A DNA stretch of 64,000 nucleotides, taken from contig JAULSU010000007.1 of assembly GCA_030512335.1 (NCBI GenBank), positions 3,348,001 through 3,412,000 of the forward strand, written 5' to 3'. Below are positions 54,924-64,000 of the stretch, piece by piece; position 1 is the first letter of the stretch; every line of letters starts with the position of its first letter. The notes under the pieces are model-generated. The model was not told the origin of the DNA. It searched no databases and was given only the letters and a program-made list of their open reading frames with translations. A program made the position numbers and the translations under genes. This DNA is from Immersiella caudata. Taxonomy: Eukaryota; Ascomycota; Sordariomycetes; Sordariales; Lasiosphaeriaceae.

Positions 54924-55269
54924 CGTGGCGGCTGCGTCTCGAATGAGAGACAGTGTTGGAGAGCGGCCGGTGCAGGAGGCTCGCTGTGTGAAGCGTGCTG
55001 TGCGATGATGCCGGGCAGAGGAAGCCGAAAGTGGTGGTCGTGCGACAGCTTTATCTACCTGCCTCCCGCCATGCTACCCGCGCGCAAACCGACGCGTCGG
55101 GCTTGGTACGAGCAAGAATCCCATCCAGCTTCCGCATCGCCAAGCGGTGATCCCACGCACGTGGGTGAGCTGTCTCGCCAGCGTCGTAGCAAGCGACACC
55201 GAAGCTGCTTTTCATGCGATCCTGCTTGGCCTTGGGTCCTGCGCGAACTGCTCCATGTGGGAGGCTCAT

Positions 55270-55285
55270 GGGGGGGGGGGGGGGG
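55270..55285 (+). repeat. G16 homopolymer
   Basis: Pure run of G upstream of the phosphate transporter. Confidence 0.9.
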
Positions 55286-56455
55286 CTAGACCTGGTCCAG
55301 TTCGGTGACCCCACTTTCCATTTTATTCCGGCTGACGCCTGGATCGTCCCTTCCAAGTGGCGGAAGGTGCGCCCGTCGCCGCGAGACGGTCGTCCCCGAC
55401 AAAGCAGGAGGCCTGCCATTAGAGCATCTCCTGCGTGTGTGGGCGGGTGTGACGGCAACATCGTTCCCAACAGGGTCACCGAGGGTTCGAAGTTCATCCC
55501 AACATGGTCCGCACTACCGCCCTCATATCTCAGAGCTCACTCATCAGAGCCAATCAATGGTAGGACGGCGTAGCTAGCCAAGGGCAGGACATCGCCTGAG
55601 TGGCCCAAAAGGGCGGCAATCCCGCGAGGTGGAAAGCTTACCTTTCGCAAACCGAACCAGGAACTTCAATAGACCATGCATCGTGGGCTTGGCTAATACT
55701 TTTATTCAAACATCCAAGGGCTGGTAGAAGCTTGTGAGAGCAATATGGAAGAATCACAGTTCGCGATTCAGACACGTGGGGAAGTTGGTGTTGATGCCAA
55801 GCCGTGGAGCTGAGGCTTGGGGCTCGTTGCGTTGGGTCCTCGGCTTGGCCTTCGATTGACGAATCGTAGGCCGCGAAATCGCAACGTGGACGCTCGATTG
55901 CTGGTTGCGCATTTTCCCACGCGACAGTCCACTGCCGCGCAACACCCAGCCCTGGCTTGTTAGCGTGGCTCTTTGGACAGGGGTTTGACCGGGGTTCTGA
56001 GCCCCAAACCCAAACATCGCCGTTTGTCTACCTGAAAAGCTCTTTCAACGCAAAAAGTTAGAGGATATAATCCGCTGAACAGAAGAGGATCTGATAGATG
56101 CAGTTTCTGTGAGAAATTTTAGTTACTCAGGCGTTGAGGAGTGAAATTCTGAAAACGCCAAGCCTTTGAGGTTCCGAGCTAACAAACAAACCAGGGTTGG
56201 ATTGTCCGTAGCTTATTCAAGCTTCACTTGGAGTTTGGGCCAAGCAGGGAATGTGCCGTTCGGCGATGAAGAGCGGTTATCGCACACCCGACAACAGGAC
56301 ACGTGCTCTCTGCTTGTTCCGTGCTTTCAGCTTTTCACGGCCCGGCCAGAGAGCTACAGTGAGTTTATCACCTTTTCCCTGCCAGGTATATACGTGGTTG
56401 TGATCTTGTGCGACAACATCTTGGTCTTGTTATTTTGTTTTTATTTTTTGTTGAC

Positions 56456-56478
56456 ATATATATATATATATATATATA
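56456..56478 (+). repeat. TA dinucleotide microsatellite
   Basis: About eleven AT/TA units. Confidence 0.9.
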
Positions 56479-57509
56479 AAGGTTCCGGGCACAGAACCGT
56501 TATTTATGTTCGGACTCTTGACTTCCATTAGGGCTGCAACTCCCAGACACTCGGTCCTTTTGTCCGTCTGGCATCAGAAACTGCGACAATTGCCGTCCAT
56601 TACCCACCAAGTGTCCCCCGAGGAACACAGAGAGTGGAGATGTCAAGGGCTCAGGGCGGGAGCCCACTGCTTCCGAGTTAGATCCGGGTTCAAGCTGAAC
56701 AACCACACCCCCCCCCCCCCCGGTGTACTAATCATGCTCACTGTAGGTGGTAAGAATCATAGCATCTTTTGTTCAAGACGGGTTGATGCGACTAGAACCT
56801 CAGCCCTATGCGAGTGCGGGACGTGAACGATCGACCGCGTCAACAATTCCGGACTTCGGGGTTATCGGCGCTGCGATGATTTGTATTCAGGGATCCTAGG
56901 CGGGGCTCTTGGATGCCGTGGCATGGCTTATTTCTAATGCGTGGAATATAAACGAATCCGAAGTTTGGACATGCCTGAGGTGTGATCACCGCGTCGGAGA
57001 CTCGGGCGGCAATGTGGTCGCATTCGGGGGTTCTTGGCGAGGTTCAGTAAAGGGAGATAAGAGCTTATCTCACCACGCTAGCTCTAAGGCGGCTAGCGCC
57101 AGCCCTCGGATTTCAAACGTGTCCCTCGCAGGCACCCTGGTCAATCCTGGGCGGATCGATTAACCAATAGCAGCGCCTCCCGATCGCAAAAAGTTGCCTC
57201 ACCAGTTTCCGCCTGACAATTCCGGCCATTTGTAATCGAGGCTCTGCGTCGTCACCAGAGATATTAGGAATGGGTACTTCTAATCGACAGCCTACAAATA
57301 TGGCAGCGCGCCTTCAAGATGCTGTCGAGGAGCGGGAGCCTGTCAGCATCAGCGCCTTGTGGCAGTGGAGAAACGACAGACAGCCAGCTCGCTCCAAAGA
57401 CTGGTCGATAGAGTTATCCCCCTGAACCAACTACAGTCTCGCTATCGCCATTCGGTGTACATACGAGCCCAACCTTACCTACCACAATCTACCAGGGAAC
57501 GAAGTCGAG

Positions 57510-59228
57510 ATGGCCTCGAACCAGCTGCTCTCCACTTCCATTGGGGAAAGTCCTCTCCCGTCCGACATGAGCACCGCACCAACGCCCGCAACGAGCATCG
57601 CGCCGATAGCAGAAAAGCCCCTTGATAGCTTCGATGCAGAGAAGGTTGACGACACGCTGCAGTCCAGCACCGAAACACCGGTCCGATCGATCCAGGGGTT
57701 CAGGTGGATTCTTATCTGCGCCTCCATCTATCTAACAGCTTTCCTCTATGGCCTCGATACCACCATCGCAGCTGATATCCAAGGTCCAGTCATTGAAGCC
57801 TTTGGCCAGATTGACAAGCTGGCGTGGATCGGTGCCGGGTTTGCCCTAGGCAGCATCGCCGTCCTTCTTTTCGTCGGCAGCCTCCTCAATAACTTTAACA
57901 TGAAACTTGTCTACGTCGGCGGGCTTCTGATGTTTGAAGTCGGCTCCGTCATCTGCGGAGCTGCGCCCAACATGAATGCGCTCATCGTCGGCCGCGTCAT
58001 CGCCGGTACCGGCGGCTCCGGCATTTATCTCGGCGCCCTCAACTACTTCAGCTGCTTGACTATCCCCGCCGAGCGCGGCCTGTACATCGGCCTCTGCGGC
58101 CTCCACTGGGGTCTCGGCGCCGTCCTCGGCCCTGTCATCGGCGGCGCCTTTGCCCAGTCCTCGGCCACTTGGCGCTGGGCCTTCTACATCAACCTGGTCA
58201 TCGGCGCCGTCGTCGCCCCGATCTTTCTCTTCATCCTCCCGACCATTCACCCCGCCAAGGGCAAGCCCATCCGCTCCCGCCTTGCCACCATCGACTTCCT
58301 CGGCCACTTTCTCGTCGCTGCCACCTGGGCCCTCTTCACCGTCGCCTTCTCCTTTGCCGGCATCCAGTGGCCCTGGAGCGACGGCCGCTCCATAGCCCTC
58401 GTCGTCGTCTTCGGCGTTCTCCTCCTCGCCACCATCTTCCAGCAATACTTCACCATCCTCACCACCGTCGCAACCCGCGCCGTGCCCGGCCACCTCCTGC
58501 CCTCCCGCACCCAAGTCCTCCTCATGACCGGTACCGCTGCCTCCTCGGCCACCCTCTTCACTGTCGTCTACTTCATCCCCATCTACTTCCAATTCGTCCA
58601 CGGCGACGGCCCCATCCAAGCCGCTATCCGCTTGCTTCCGTACATCATCATCCTCGTCGTCGTCAACGTCCTCATCGGGAACTTCCTCGCCAAGATCCGC
58701 TACTACATGCCGCTCTACCTCATCAGCGGCATCCTCATCACCCTCGGCGGCTCCCTCCTTCTTGTCTACCTCGACTCGGCTACCTCTAAATCCGTCATTT
58801 ACGGCCTCACCGTCATCGTCGCGGTCGGGACTGGCTTAACTGCCCAACTGGGCTACGCCGTATCCACGCTCACCGTCGCCCCAGCCGACATCGGGAATGG
58901 GCTCGCTCTTCAGAATATCGGCCAGATAGGCGGTGCTGCCGTAGTGCTGGTCATTAGCGGTCAGGTATTCCAGTCGTATGCGGCGAGAAACTTGACGGCG
59001 GCGCTGGCGGGGCACGGGCTGAGCCCGGAGGAGATTTTGAGTGTTCGGGCGGGGGCGCAGAGTCCAGTTTTTGAGACGTTGAGTGGGGAGTTGAAACAGG
59101 CGGCGACGCAGGCGATTGTGAGCGCGATGCAGAGGTCGTTTGCGTTGGTGGCGTCGTCGGGGGCTATTATGATTCTGGCGGCAGTAGGCATGAAGAGGGA
59201 GAAGTTGAACTTTGGGCCTGCTGCTTAG
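57510..59228 (+). CDS. MFS transporter, DHA2-like, 14 TM
   Basis: Intronless, 572 residues, ATG 57510 (gtcgagATGG). A 65-residue cytoplasmic N-terminus precedes about 14 hydrophobic segments, the number found in the DHA2 drug:H+ antiporter family. Typical features are FLYGLDTTIAADIQGPVIE in TM1, GRVIAGTGGSGIYLGALNY in the loop and TM4 region, and GLHWGLGAVLGPVIGGAFA with the antiporter motif C (GxxxGPxxGG). After TM6 comes WRWAFYINLVIGAVVAP. It probably exports toxic or secondary compounds; the substrate cannot be told and no biosynthetic cluster is next to it. Confidence 0.93.
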   Translation: MASNQLLSTSIGESPLPSDMSTAPTPATSIAPIAEKPLDSFDAEKVDDTLQSSTETPVRSIQGFRWILICASIYLTAFLYGLDTTIAADIQGPVIEAFGQIDKLAWIGAGFALGSIAVLLFVGSLLNNFNMKLVYVGGLLMFEVGSVICGAAPNMNALIVGRVIAGTGGSGIYLGALNYFSCLTIPAERGLYIGLCGLHWGLGAVLGPVIGGAFAQSSATWRWAFYINLVIGAVVAPIFLFILPTIHPAKGKPIRSRLATIDFLGHFLVAATWALFTVAFSFAGIQWPWSDGRSIALVVVFGVLLLATIFQQYFTILTTVATRAVPGHLLPSRTQVLLMTGTAASSATLFTVVYFIPIYFQFVHGDGPIQAAIRLLPYIIILVVVNVLIGNFLAKIRYYMPLYLISGILITLGGSLLLVYLDSATSKSVIYGLTVIVAVGTGLTAQLGYAVSTLTVAPADIGNGLALQNIGQIGGAAVVLVISGQVFQSYAARNLTAALAGHGLSPEEILSVRAGAQSPVFETLSGELKQAATQAIVSAMQRSFALVASSGAIMILAAVGMKREKLNFGPAA

Positions 59229-59546
59229 GGAGGTTTGGGTTTGTTGTGGTCACAATGGGATCGTGGCCAAGGGGGATAAGGTAATGTGGATATACGAGGG
59301 ATATGCGAGGGATAGAGCGGGTGAAAGATACATGATGGGGCGCCAGGAGTGATTGGAATGGGCTTGAAAGGGGTATAGTAATCGCTAGGTACTTTTGCAT
59401 ATAAATGTCTTCTTGCATAAACATTAATTATCATGAACAATCTCAACAATATGCCTGTCCTGAACTGGACGCTCTCTAATGCTGCTCTCCAACTCCGCGC
59501 ATTTGAATGCCAAAGTGATAGTACCGCTCAACGTAGATATCACCAC
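59229..59546. other. intergenic, convergent 3' regions
   Basis: No gene; contains the 3' regions of the MFS and GH12 genes. Confidence 0.4.
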
Positions 59547-60419
59547 CTAAATGACATCCGCCGTAAAATGGTTGCACGTAAACGTCGCTGGGCCTCCGGT
59601 AAACGCCTCGGTACCGACTTGGAAAACTGCATTCCCAACATATTAGCCACTCAACCCGCACACCCCTGACATTAGGGAAACTTACCGATGATGTTTTGCT
59701 GCGCAGCAGGATACTGGTAGTTGCTGACGAGATGGTTGAAAAAATCCTTGACGTCGGCGGTAAAGCTCTTGATGGTGCCCGAGGGAGGAACGAAGCTGTA
59801 CACGCGCATGGCGCCGTTGTAGCCGGCCCAGAGATCCCAGCGGTAGCCGGCGAGGTTGACAGAGGCTACGACGGAGCCGATGGGGTAGACGTTGCCGTAG
59901 CGGGCGAGCCTGATTTGTTAGCTCTTTTCTGGGAGGGGTAAGGGAGGCGAAGAGGGCGTACCAAATCATCAGCTCGTAGTCACCGCCGTAGTTGGGGTGG
60001 TTCGGGTCAGCAGCCGTGAAAACGTCATACGCCACATTGGCGCGGACATTCTCGTTGTCGTATTGCCACCTCACCGTAGTGGGCATGCGGCTAACGGAGG
60101 CAATGGTGCGCCCCTTGGCGACTTGGCGACCGACGTAGGGGTAGCTCTTGACGTTGTTGGGAGCTCCCTCCCAGGTCCAAGTGGAGCGCCACTGGATGCC
60201 GCCGTTGGCGGTGCCGTCGAGATACGTGCACTGCTGGCCGGAGGTCGCTGTGTCCTTGCCCTAGAGGTTGTTGAGCAGCTCGTAGCCGTTGCCGGACCAG
60301 TAGGCGTAGAGCTCGCACAGCGACTGTTGTTGGCGGGGTTCGAGAGCGGTAGTGGACATTCCCAAGGGGGATGCGTGCACCGAGGCGGCGAGGAGGGAAA
60401 GAACGAGGGTGGACTTCAT
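59547..60419 (-). pseudogene. GH12 endoglucanase gene with a nonsense codon
   Basis: Three exons (60419-59962, 59909-59686, 59626-59547) keep one frame of 253 codons. They encode a signal peptide (MKSTLVLSLLAASVHA), CELYAYWSGNGYELLNN, the nucleophile region GDYELMIW, WDLWAGYNGAMRVYSF and the acid/base Glu in VGTEAFTGG. This is a full-length GH12 (xyloglucanase or endo-beta-1,4-glucanase) layout, normally secreted to degrade plant cell wall. Codon 53 (60261-60263) is TAG where the family has Trp (NNLWGKDT), a TGG-to-TAG change. Everything else, including all four splice sites, looks sound, so the loss is recent, or the base is an assembly error. Without read-through only a 52-residue peptide would form. 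Confidence 0.88.
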
Positions 60420-61160
60420 GGCTGCGGTGGGTCCCGATGTGGGGGCAGCAAATCACAATTTCTATGCTGATCTTTCCCTTCCATCTCTTCCCTTGATTTT
60501 GTTTTGTGCTCAGTATTTATCTTTTCGACCCTCCCCATGCTTTCCCGCGTGGGTTGACGGCGGGACGGGTCGCTGAGAGAAACATTAAATTGCCGAGCCG
60601 TAATCCGAGCCGCAATCGTGGGGAAGTGGTTCATCGCTAAGCCGCCCCGCAAGCAGAGCGTCATCTCATTCGTGCGCTTCGAGACGGCACCGAGAACCAT
60701 ATCGCCGGTGTCTATACACGCTCCGGGTAGAGCCACACGTCCGACCTTGAGCTGGGTTCATGTGCCCAATTTCGGTCATACTCGAGATTACCCCGGCATT
60801 CATTCCCGCCATTCGCCGTTGACAGCGGCGCGCCGAACCTTTGCGATGAGCGAGGGCTAGGCGAGGATTTAGGCAAGCCGATATATGCCACGTCGCGTGG
60901 GATTGTCGGTCCGTTGGTGGAGACCCGGAGGCTGCCTCCGAGATTTCGGCAACGGCCCCGCCAGCAGATCCGAAGACCGCCGCACATGTTTCTAGGGTAG
61001 TTAGGGTAGTACTGGTACCTGGTGGGTATTGTGTTTCCATCAACTGCCGGCGGTCGGACATGAGCTAATTACAAGACCCGGATCCTTCAATCCCAACCCC
61101 TTCGGATTGCCGCTATCCCAACCTCAGCGCAAAGAATCAAACGTGAGTATTTCCAACACT
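60420..61160. other. intergenic
   Basis: Promoter side of the GH12 gene and 3' side of the next; no gene seen. Confidence 0.4.
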
Positions 61161-61640
61161 CTACATCGCCGTAGCTACCGTCTCAACTGGTGGAGTGCAC
61201 TCGATACAATTTGGACAGCAGTGCACCGTCCCGCTAGCTCCGTGTCCACAGCTGTGCGGTTCATCCCTCCGACAGAGATCACAGCGAAACGGAACCCTGG
61301 GTTGATGATGTAACGCAGGTGATGCTGGTGCTGGCGCGTCACCATCACGGCGAAGTCTCTCTAATCTCCTGCGTTTCGCCCAGCAGGTCCAAAGGAGAAA
61401 CAGGATGGAGATGATGGCCGGCAGAACGATCAGCGCTAGATAGCGATGCTCGATCGTCTTGGGCACTGCTTGCTGTCAATGGGAGTTTCGGATGGTTCAG
61501 GGGCGAATTGTTTACCTGGAGCATCTGCGGGAAGGGGAAGGTCAAGTATGTTGCTGTCGGTCGTTTTCGAGATTGTGGGGTTTGTATAAAAAACTGGCCT
61601 TCTTTCTTCGGTAGAACCGTCGGGAGGGTGATTCCAACCA
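61161..61640 (-). CDS. small single-pass membrane protein with Cys-rich tail
   Basis: At least two exons are visible: about 61640-61516 and 61465-61161, joined across a 50-base intron in frame. The first begins at an acceptor CTCTAG preceded by a CTGAC branch, so a still earlier exon with the start codon is missing from my model. The protein reads ERRPVFYTNPTISK, LDLPLPADAPVPKT, a transmembrane helix YLALIVLPAIISILFLLWTC, a basic stop (AKRRRLERLRR) and a tail with eight Cys and two His (CDLCRRDEPHSC, HCCPNCIEC) that could bind zinc. I recognise no family. Confidence 0.5.
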
Positions 61641-62286
61641 CCTAGAGCCCGAAGTCAGGGGGAGGAGGGCAGGTTATATATAGGGGCATTTGGCTGGGAG
61701 TCACAGGAGACTAGGGCTTTGCAATGAGGGCTTGAATTGGGTTTTAGGGCTGTGATGGAACGTCATGGATGCAGGAGCGGCGCAGCTGGGGACTCCATGT
61801 GCTGCTATCAAACTGGAAACCCAAAAGAAACGATTAACGTCGATGTCATTCCCCGCCACCAACATCACTCGAGAAAGTCAACCTTGTATCAAGCCACAAG
61901 ATACGGCGAACCAAATTCAACTGTGATGACTTACATCCGAGACATGGGTGACTCGAATGTTTTGTTTCATGCCCCTTATCGGGTTGCTGAAATCGAGGTG
62001 AAATCCATCTGCTTCACCAGGCTAGATAAACCCGGCTCGGTCAAGGGATCCGGCCACTATTGGGAAAAGATGAGTTACACAGAGTGCAGATGCGAGGTGC
62101 CGTTTTTTACCGGGCCGCGTGTCCCAAACCAAAGTATCAGCTCCAGGCACCAACATGCCCGCATGGGCAGCAATGGTCGCATTCACATGATTCTCTCGGT
62201 TTTCTATTTGCTTGCCCCCACCTTTCGCATCGATTCTATCAAAGTCTGTACGGAACCGAGCGGATACTTCTCTCAACGTTAGCGCC
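61641..62286. other. divergent promoter region
   Basis: A 181-codon open frame crosses it on the plus strand but starts without ATG at its 5' end and has no recognisable content. Confidence 0.4.
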
Positions 62287-63444
62287 ATGATGACGCTCAA
62301 AACTCCTGGCTTCGGGAGTCCTCCCGATTGCGCAAAGCAGTATTACCATGAAGCGTGGCGTAACAATGCAGAGCTGTGAGTACTGCCAGGTACCCAGTTA
62401 ACTACCTCATTCCTTGGCTGAAAAGAAACTTCAATAGACTCCTCTGCGTCGTCATCGTCATCGCATACCTCCCACAGTACACATCGATCTGGCGGACCTC
62501 AAGCGCCACTGGAATATCATCGCATTACATCCTCCACCATGCCCTCTTCTCCACACTGTCTCTATCCATCCGAATCGCAAATGACATCTTCTACCATGCT
62601 TTCAGCTGTGTTAATGACGGCACACTTCGGGGATGGCGGGCGACATCGGTACTGACGGGATACTATCAGATTGCCACGCAATGGGCCTGCGCCATGACAC
62701 TGTGAGTCCGCCCCCCCACCCCCCACCCCCCCGCCTGGCACCTTTATCTAGGTAGTAAAGTCCCCATTTCCTGATGCATCATCAAGTGTAATAATCTTCC
62801 TGCAACAATACGATTGGCAGTCACACAAGGAAACAGAACCAGACGCCGTATCCCCCTTCATCATCAAAACAACCTTCATCTCCGTCGTCGTCGCCTTGCT
62901 ACCCATCAGCCTCCTCTTCCTCTGGCACAACGATGACGACTGGGCAAAGCAACCCATGGCCGGGAACGTCGCCGTTTATGTCTTTGGGCTGGGCTTCTTC
63001 TTACTCCCTCAGCACGTCGGGATTACGTTCATTTTCAGCTTCGGTCAGTTGTTTTACCAGATTCGGCTTCTGGGGTCGATGAAAACCCGGGGTGCTTTAC
63101 GTGTTGTGTCTGCGGGACTGCTGTCCATTTCGCTCGTTGCTCTTGGAGTGTTGCAGCTCTTGAGGTCGCGGCCGAACTTGGATCTCAAATGGAGGGGCCC
63201 CCGAGAAGTTGACCAAATCAATCAGGTCAGCTACATGTGGTTCCAGGTGAGCATCACGCTGGGATATCTAACTGTCGGGATGGGAAATTTGGTCTTGTTT
63301 AGCCTCTGCTGGTGGTATGATCAGGGGAGAATTCTGTGGAGGAGGGTTGGGGCGGTGCGTTTGGAATGATGGTATCATGCCCATCCTATACGGCCTGAGC
63401 GTTGACCTGATATTTTGCAGAAGCGTGTGCGGTATGGGAAGTAG
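62287..63444 (+). CDS. PQ-loop family seven-helix membrane protein
   Basis: Four exons (62287-62375, 62438-62701, 62787-63354, 63421-63444) keep frame and give 314 residues. The start is an ATGATG pair at 62287; the first exon ends in mid-codon and its splice gives NNAELLLCVVIVIAYLPQYT, restoring the first PQ motif (YLPQYTSIWR) with the usual SATGISSHYIL continuation. About seven hydrophobic segments follow (ISVVVALLPISLLFLW; VAVYVFGLGFFLLPQHVG, with a second LLPQ; ITLGYLTVGMGNLVLFSLCW). PQ-loop proteins include lysosomal or vacuolar amino-acid carriers and receptors of the KDEL type; this one is unassigned. The last exon encodes only KRVRYGK, a basic tail. Confidence 0.88.
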
Positions 63445-63525
63445 ACGGTTTCATTGACCAGGGTCGCTAATGACAGCGGCAAACATGCTACAACTGAGGG
63501 GGCAGATCATCCTAGCAGTTATATG

Positions 63526-63545
63526 TATATATATATATATATATA
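63526..63545 (+). repeat. TA dinucleotide microsatellite
   Basis: About ten TA units between the PQ-loop gene and the GST gene. Confidence 0.85.
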
Positions 63546-63654
63546 ATCTGCTTGCACCATACAACAGGCATCCTACCTTCACCTTCCACCCCAAACCCGC
63601 CGACTCCATGACGAATATTACGCCCTCCACGCGTCTTTCTCGCGCAGCGGCCCC

Positions 63655-64000
63655 TCACACCGTCTTCACCACCGGCGGCTCCGCCCCCAACACCAACTCC
63701 ATCCCCGGGTCCCCCTTCCCCATCGCCCTCAAATACGCCTCCCTACCCCCCACCCTCCTCAGAAACCCCAAAATGCCCTCATACCCCGCCAAACTATACC
63801 CGTAAAAGTACCTCATCGTCGTCAGCGAAAACACCACCATGATATCCGCCGCCGTGAACTGGCTCCCCGCAAGCCACTCATTCCCTCTCAACCTCTTATC
63901 CAGCGCCTCCAACGACCGCCTAAACCGATCGCCCATCGTCTTGGCCAGCGGATGACCCGGATCCAGCCCCGCGGCCTGGATGATCAGGGGTCTTCCCAGT
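63655..64000 (-). CDS. glutathione S-transferase, C-terminal part (partial)
   Basis: The gene runs off the right edge, so only its last roughly 115 residues are seen. They form the all-helical GST C-terminal domain: FRRSLEALDKRLRGNEWLAG, SQFTAADIMVVFSL (the N-capping box and hydrophobic staple of GSTs), then FYGYSLAGYEGILGFL and YLRAMGKGDPGME. The stop is at 63655-63657. The thioredoxin-like glutathione-binding half should lie beyond 64000. Probably detoxification or redox; the class (GTT1-like or other) cannot be set from this part. Confidence 0.85.
   Translation of the reverse strand, partial: LGRPLIIQAAGLDPGHPLAKTMGDRFRRSLEALDKRLRGNEWLAGSQFTAADIMVVFSLTTMRYFYGYSLAGYEGILGFLRRVGGREAYLRAMGKGDPGMELVLGAEPPVVKTV

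Larger units (their letters stand above)
54924..57509. other. intergenic, 2.6 kb
   Basis: Lies between divergently transcribed transporter genes. It has a G16 run (55270-55285), a TA microsatellite (56456-56478) and a C14-C15 run near 56707, with no recognisable gene. It should contain both promoters. Confidence 0.45.

Noticed and set aside
57846..58619. 257-codon acidic open frame antisense to the MFS gene
   Set aside because: Asp/Glu/Gly-rich mirror of hydrophobic transmembrane codons.
61737..62282. 181-codon open frame before the PQ-loop gene
   Set aside because: Begins without ATG; no recognisable domain; lies where the PQ-loop promoter and leader should be.

Overview
The window is nuclear DNA of a filamentous ascomycete (Pezizomycotina), most likely a sordariomycete; no single gene fixes the species. 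The evidence is many short GT-AG introns of about 47-90 bases with CTAAC or CTGAC branch sites, typical ascomycete families (GH47 and GH12 enzymes, an ENA-type ATPase, a PiT phosphate transporter, a naphthol-reductase-like SDR), and decayed genes whose stop codons mostly arise from CpA-to-TpA changes, as expected of repeat-induced point mutation (RIP).

Left part (1-26.8 kb): a decayed C2H2 regulator, a cytochrome P450, a small unknown gene, a hemerythrin-like protein, a protein with a GGAGNIR motif, a GH47 mannosidase, a Cys-rich type I membrane protein with a frameshift, a relic copy of that gene, an unusual alpha/beta-hydrolase plus von Willebrand A (vWA) gene, and a four-exon ENA-type cation ATPase followed by about 3 kb without a recognisable gene.

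Middle (26.8-47 kb) looks like an accessory region. It holds a decayed unknown gene, a NAD(P)-binding reductase-like gene, a truncated gene resembling DUF7580 proteins, an epoxide hydrolase, a small secreted Cys-rich protein, a 1,691-residue GHKL-ATPase/NO VEIN-like gene with eight exons, a decayed kinase-like gene, a cluster of short palindromes, and a HeLo-like N-terminal domain fused to nearly identical ankyrin repeats. Several of these architectures resemble fungal NLR, incompatibility or immunity proteins. That link is inference from domain make-up and position.

Right part (48-64 kb) is more ordinary: a tetrahydroxynaphthalene-reductase-like SDR, a tRNA-Ala(AGC) with a 10-base intron, an unknown coiled-coil protein, a PHO-4/PHO89-type phosphate transporter, an intronless 14-TM MFS transporter, a GH12 endoglucanase gene broken by one nonsense codon, a small Cys-rich membrane protein, a PQ-loop membrane protein, and the 3' part of a glutathione S-transferase running off the right edge.

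Exon models were worked out by hand. Unless noted, reading frame is kept across every proposed splice site. No database search was possible, so family names rest on recognised motifs.
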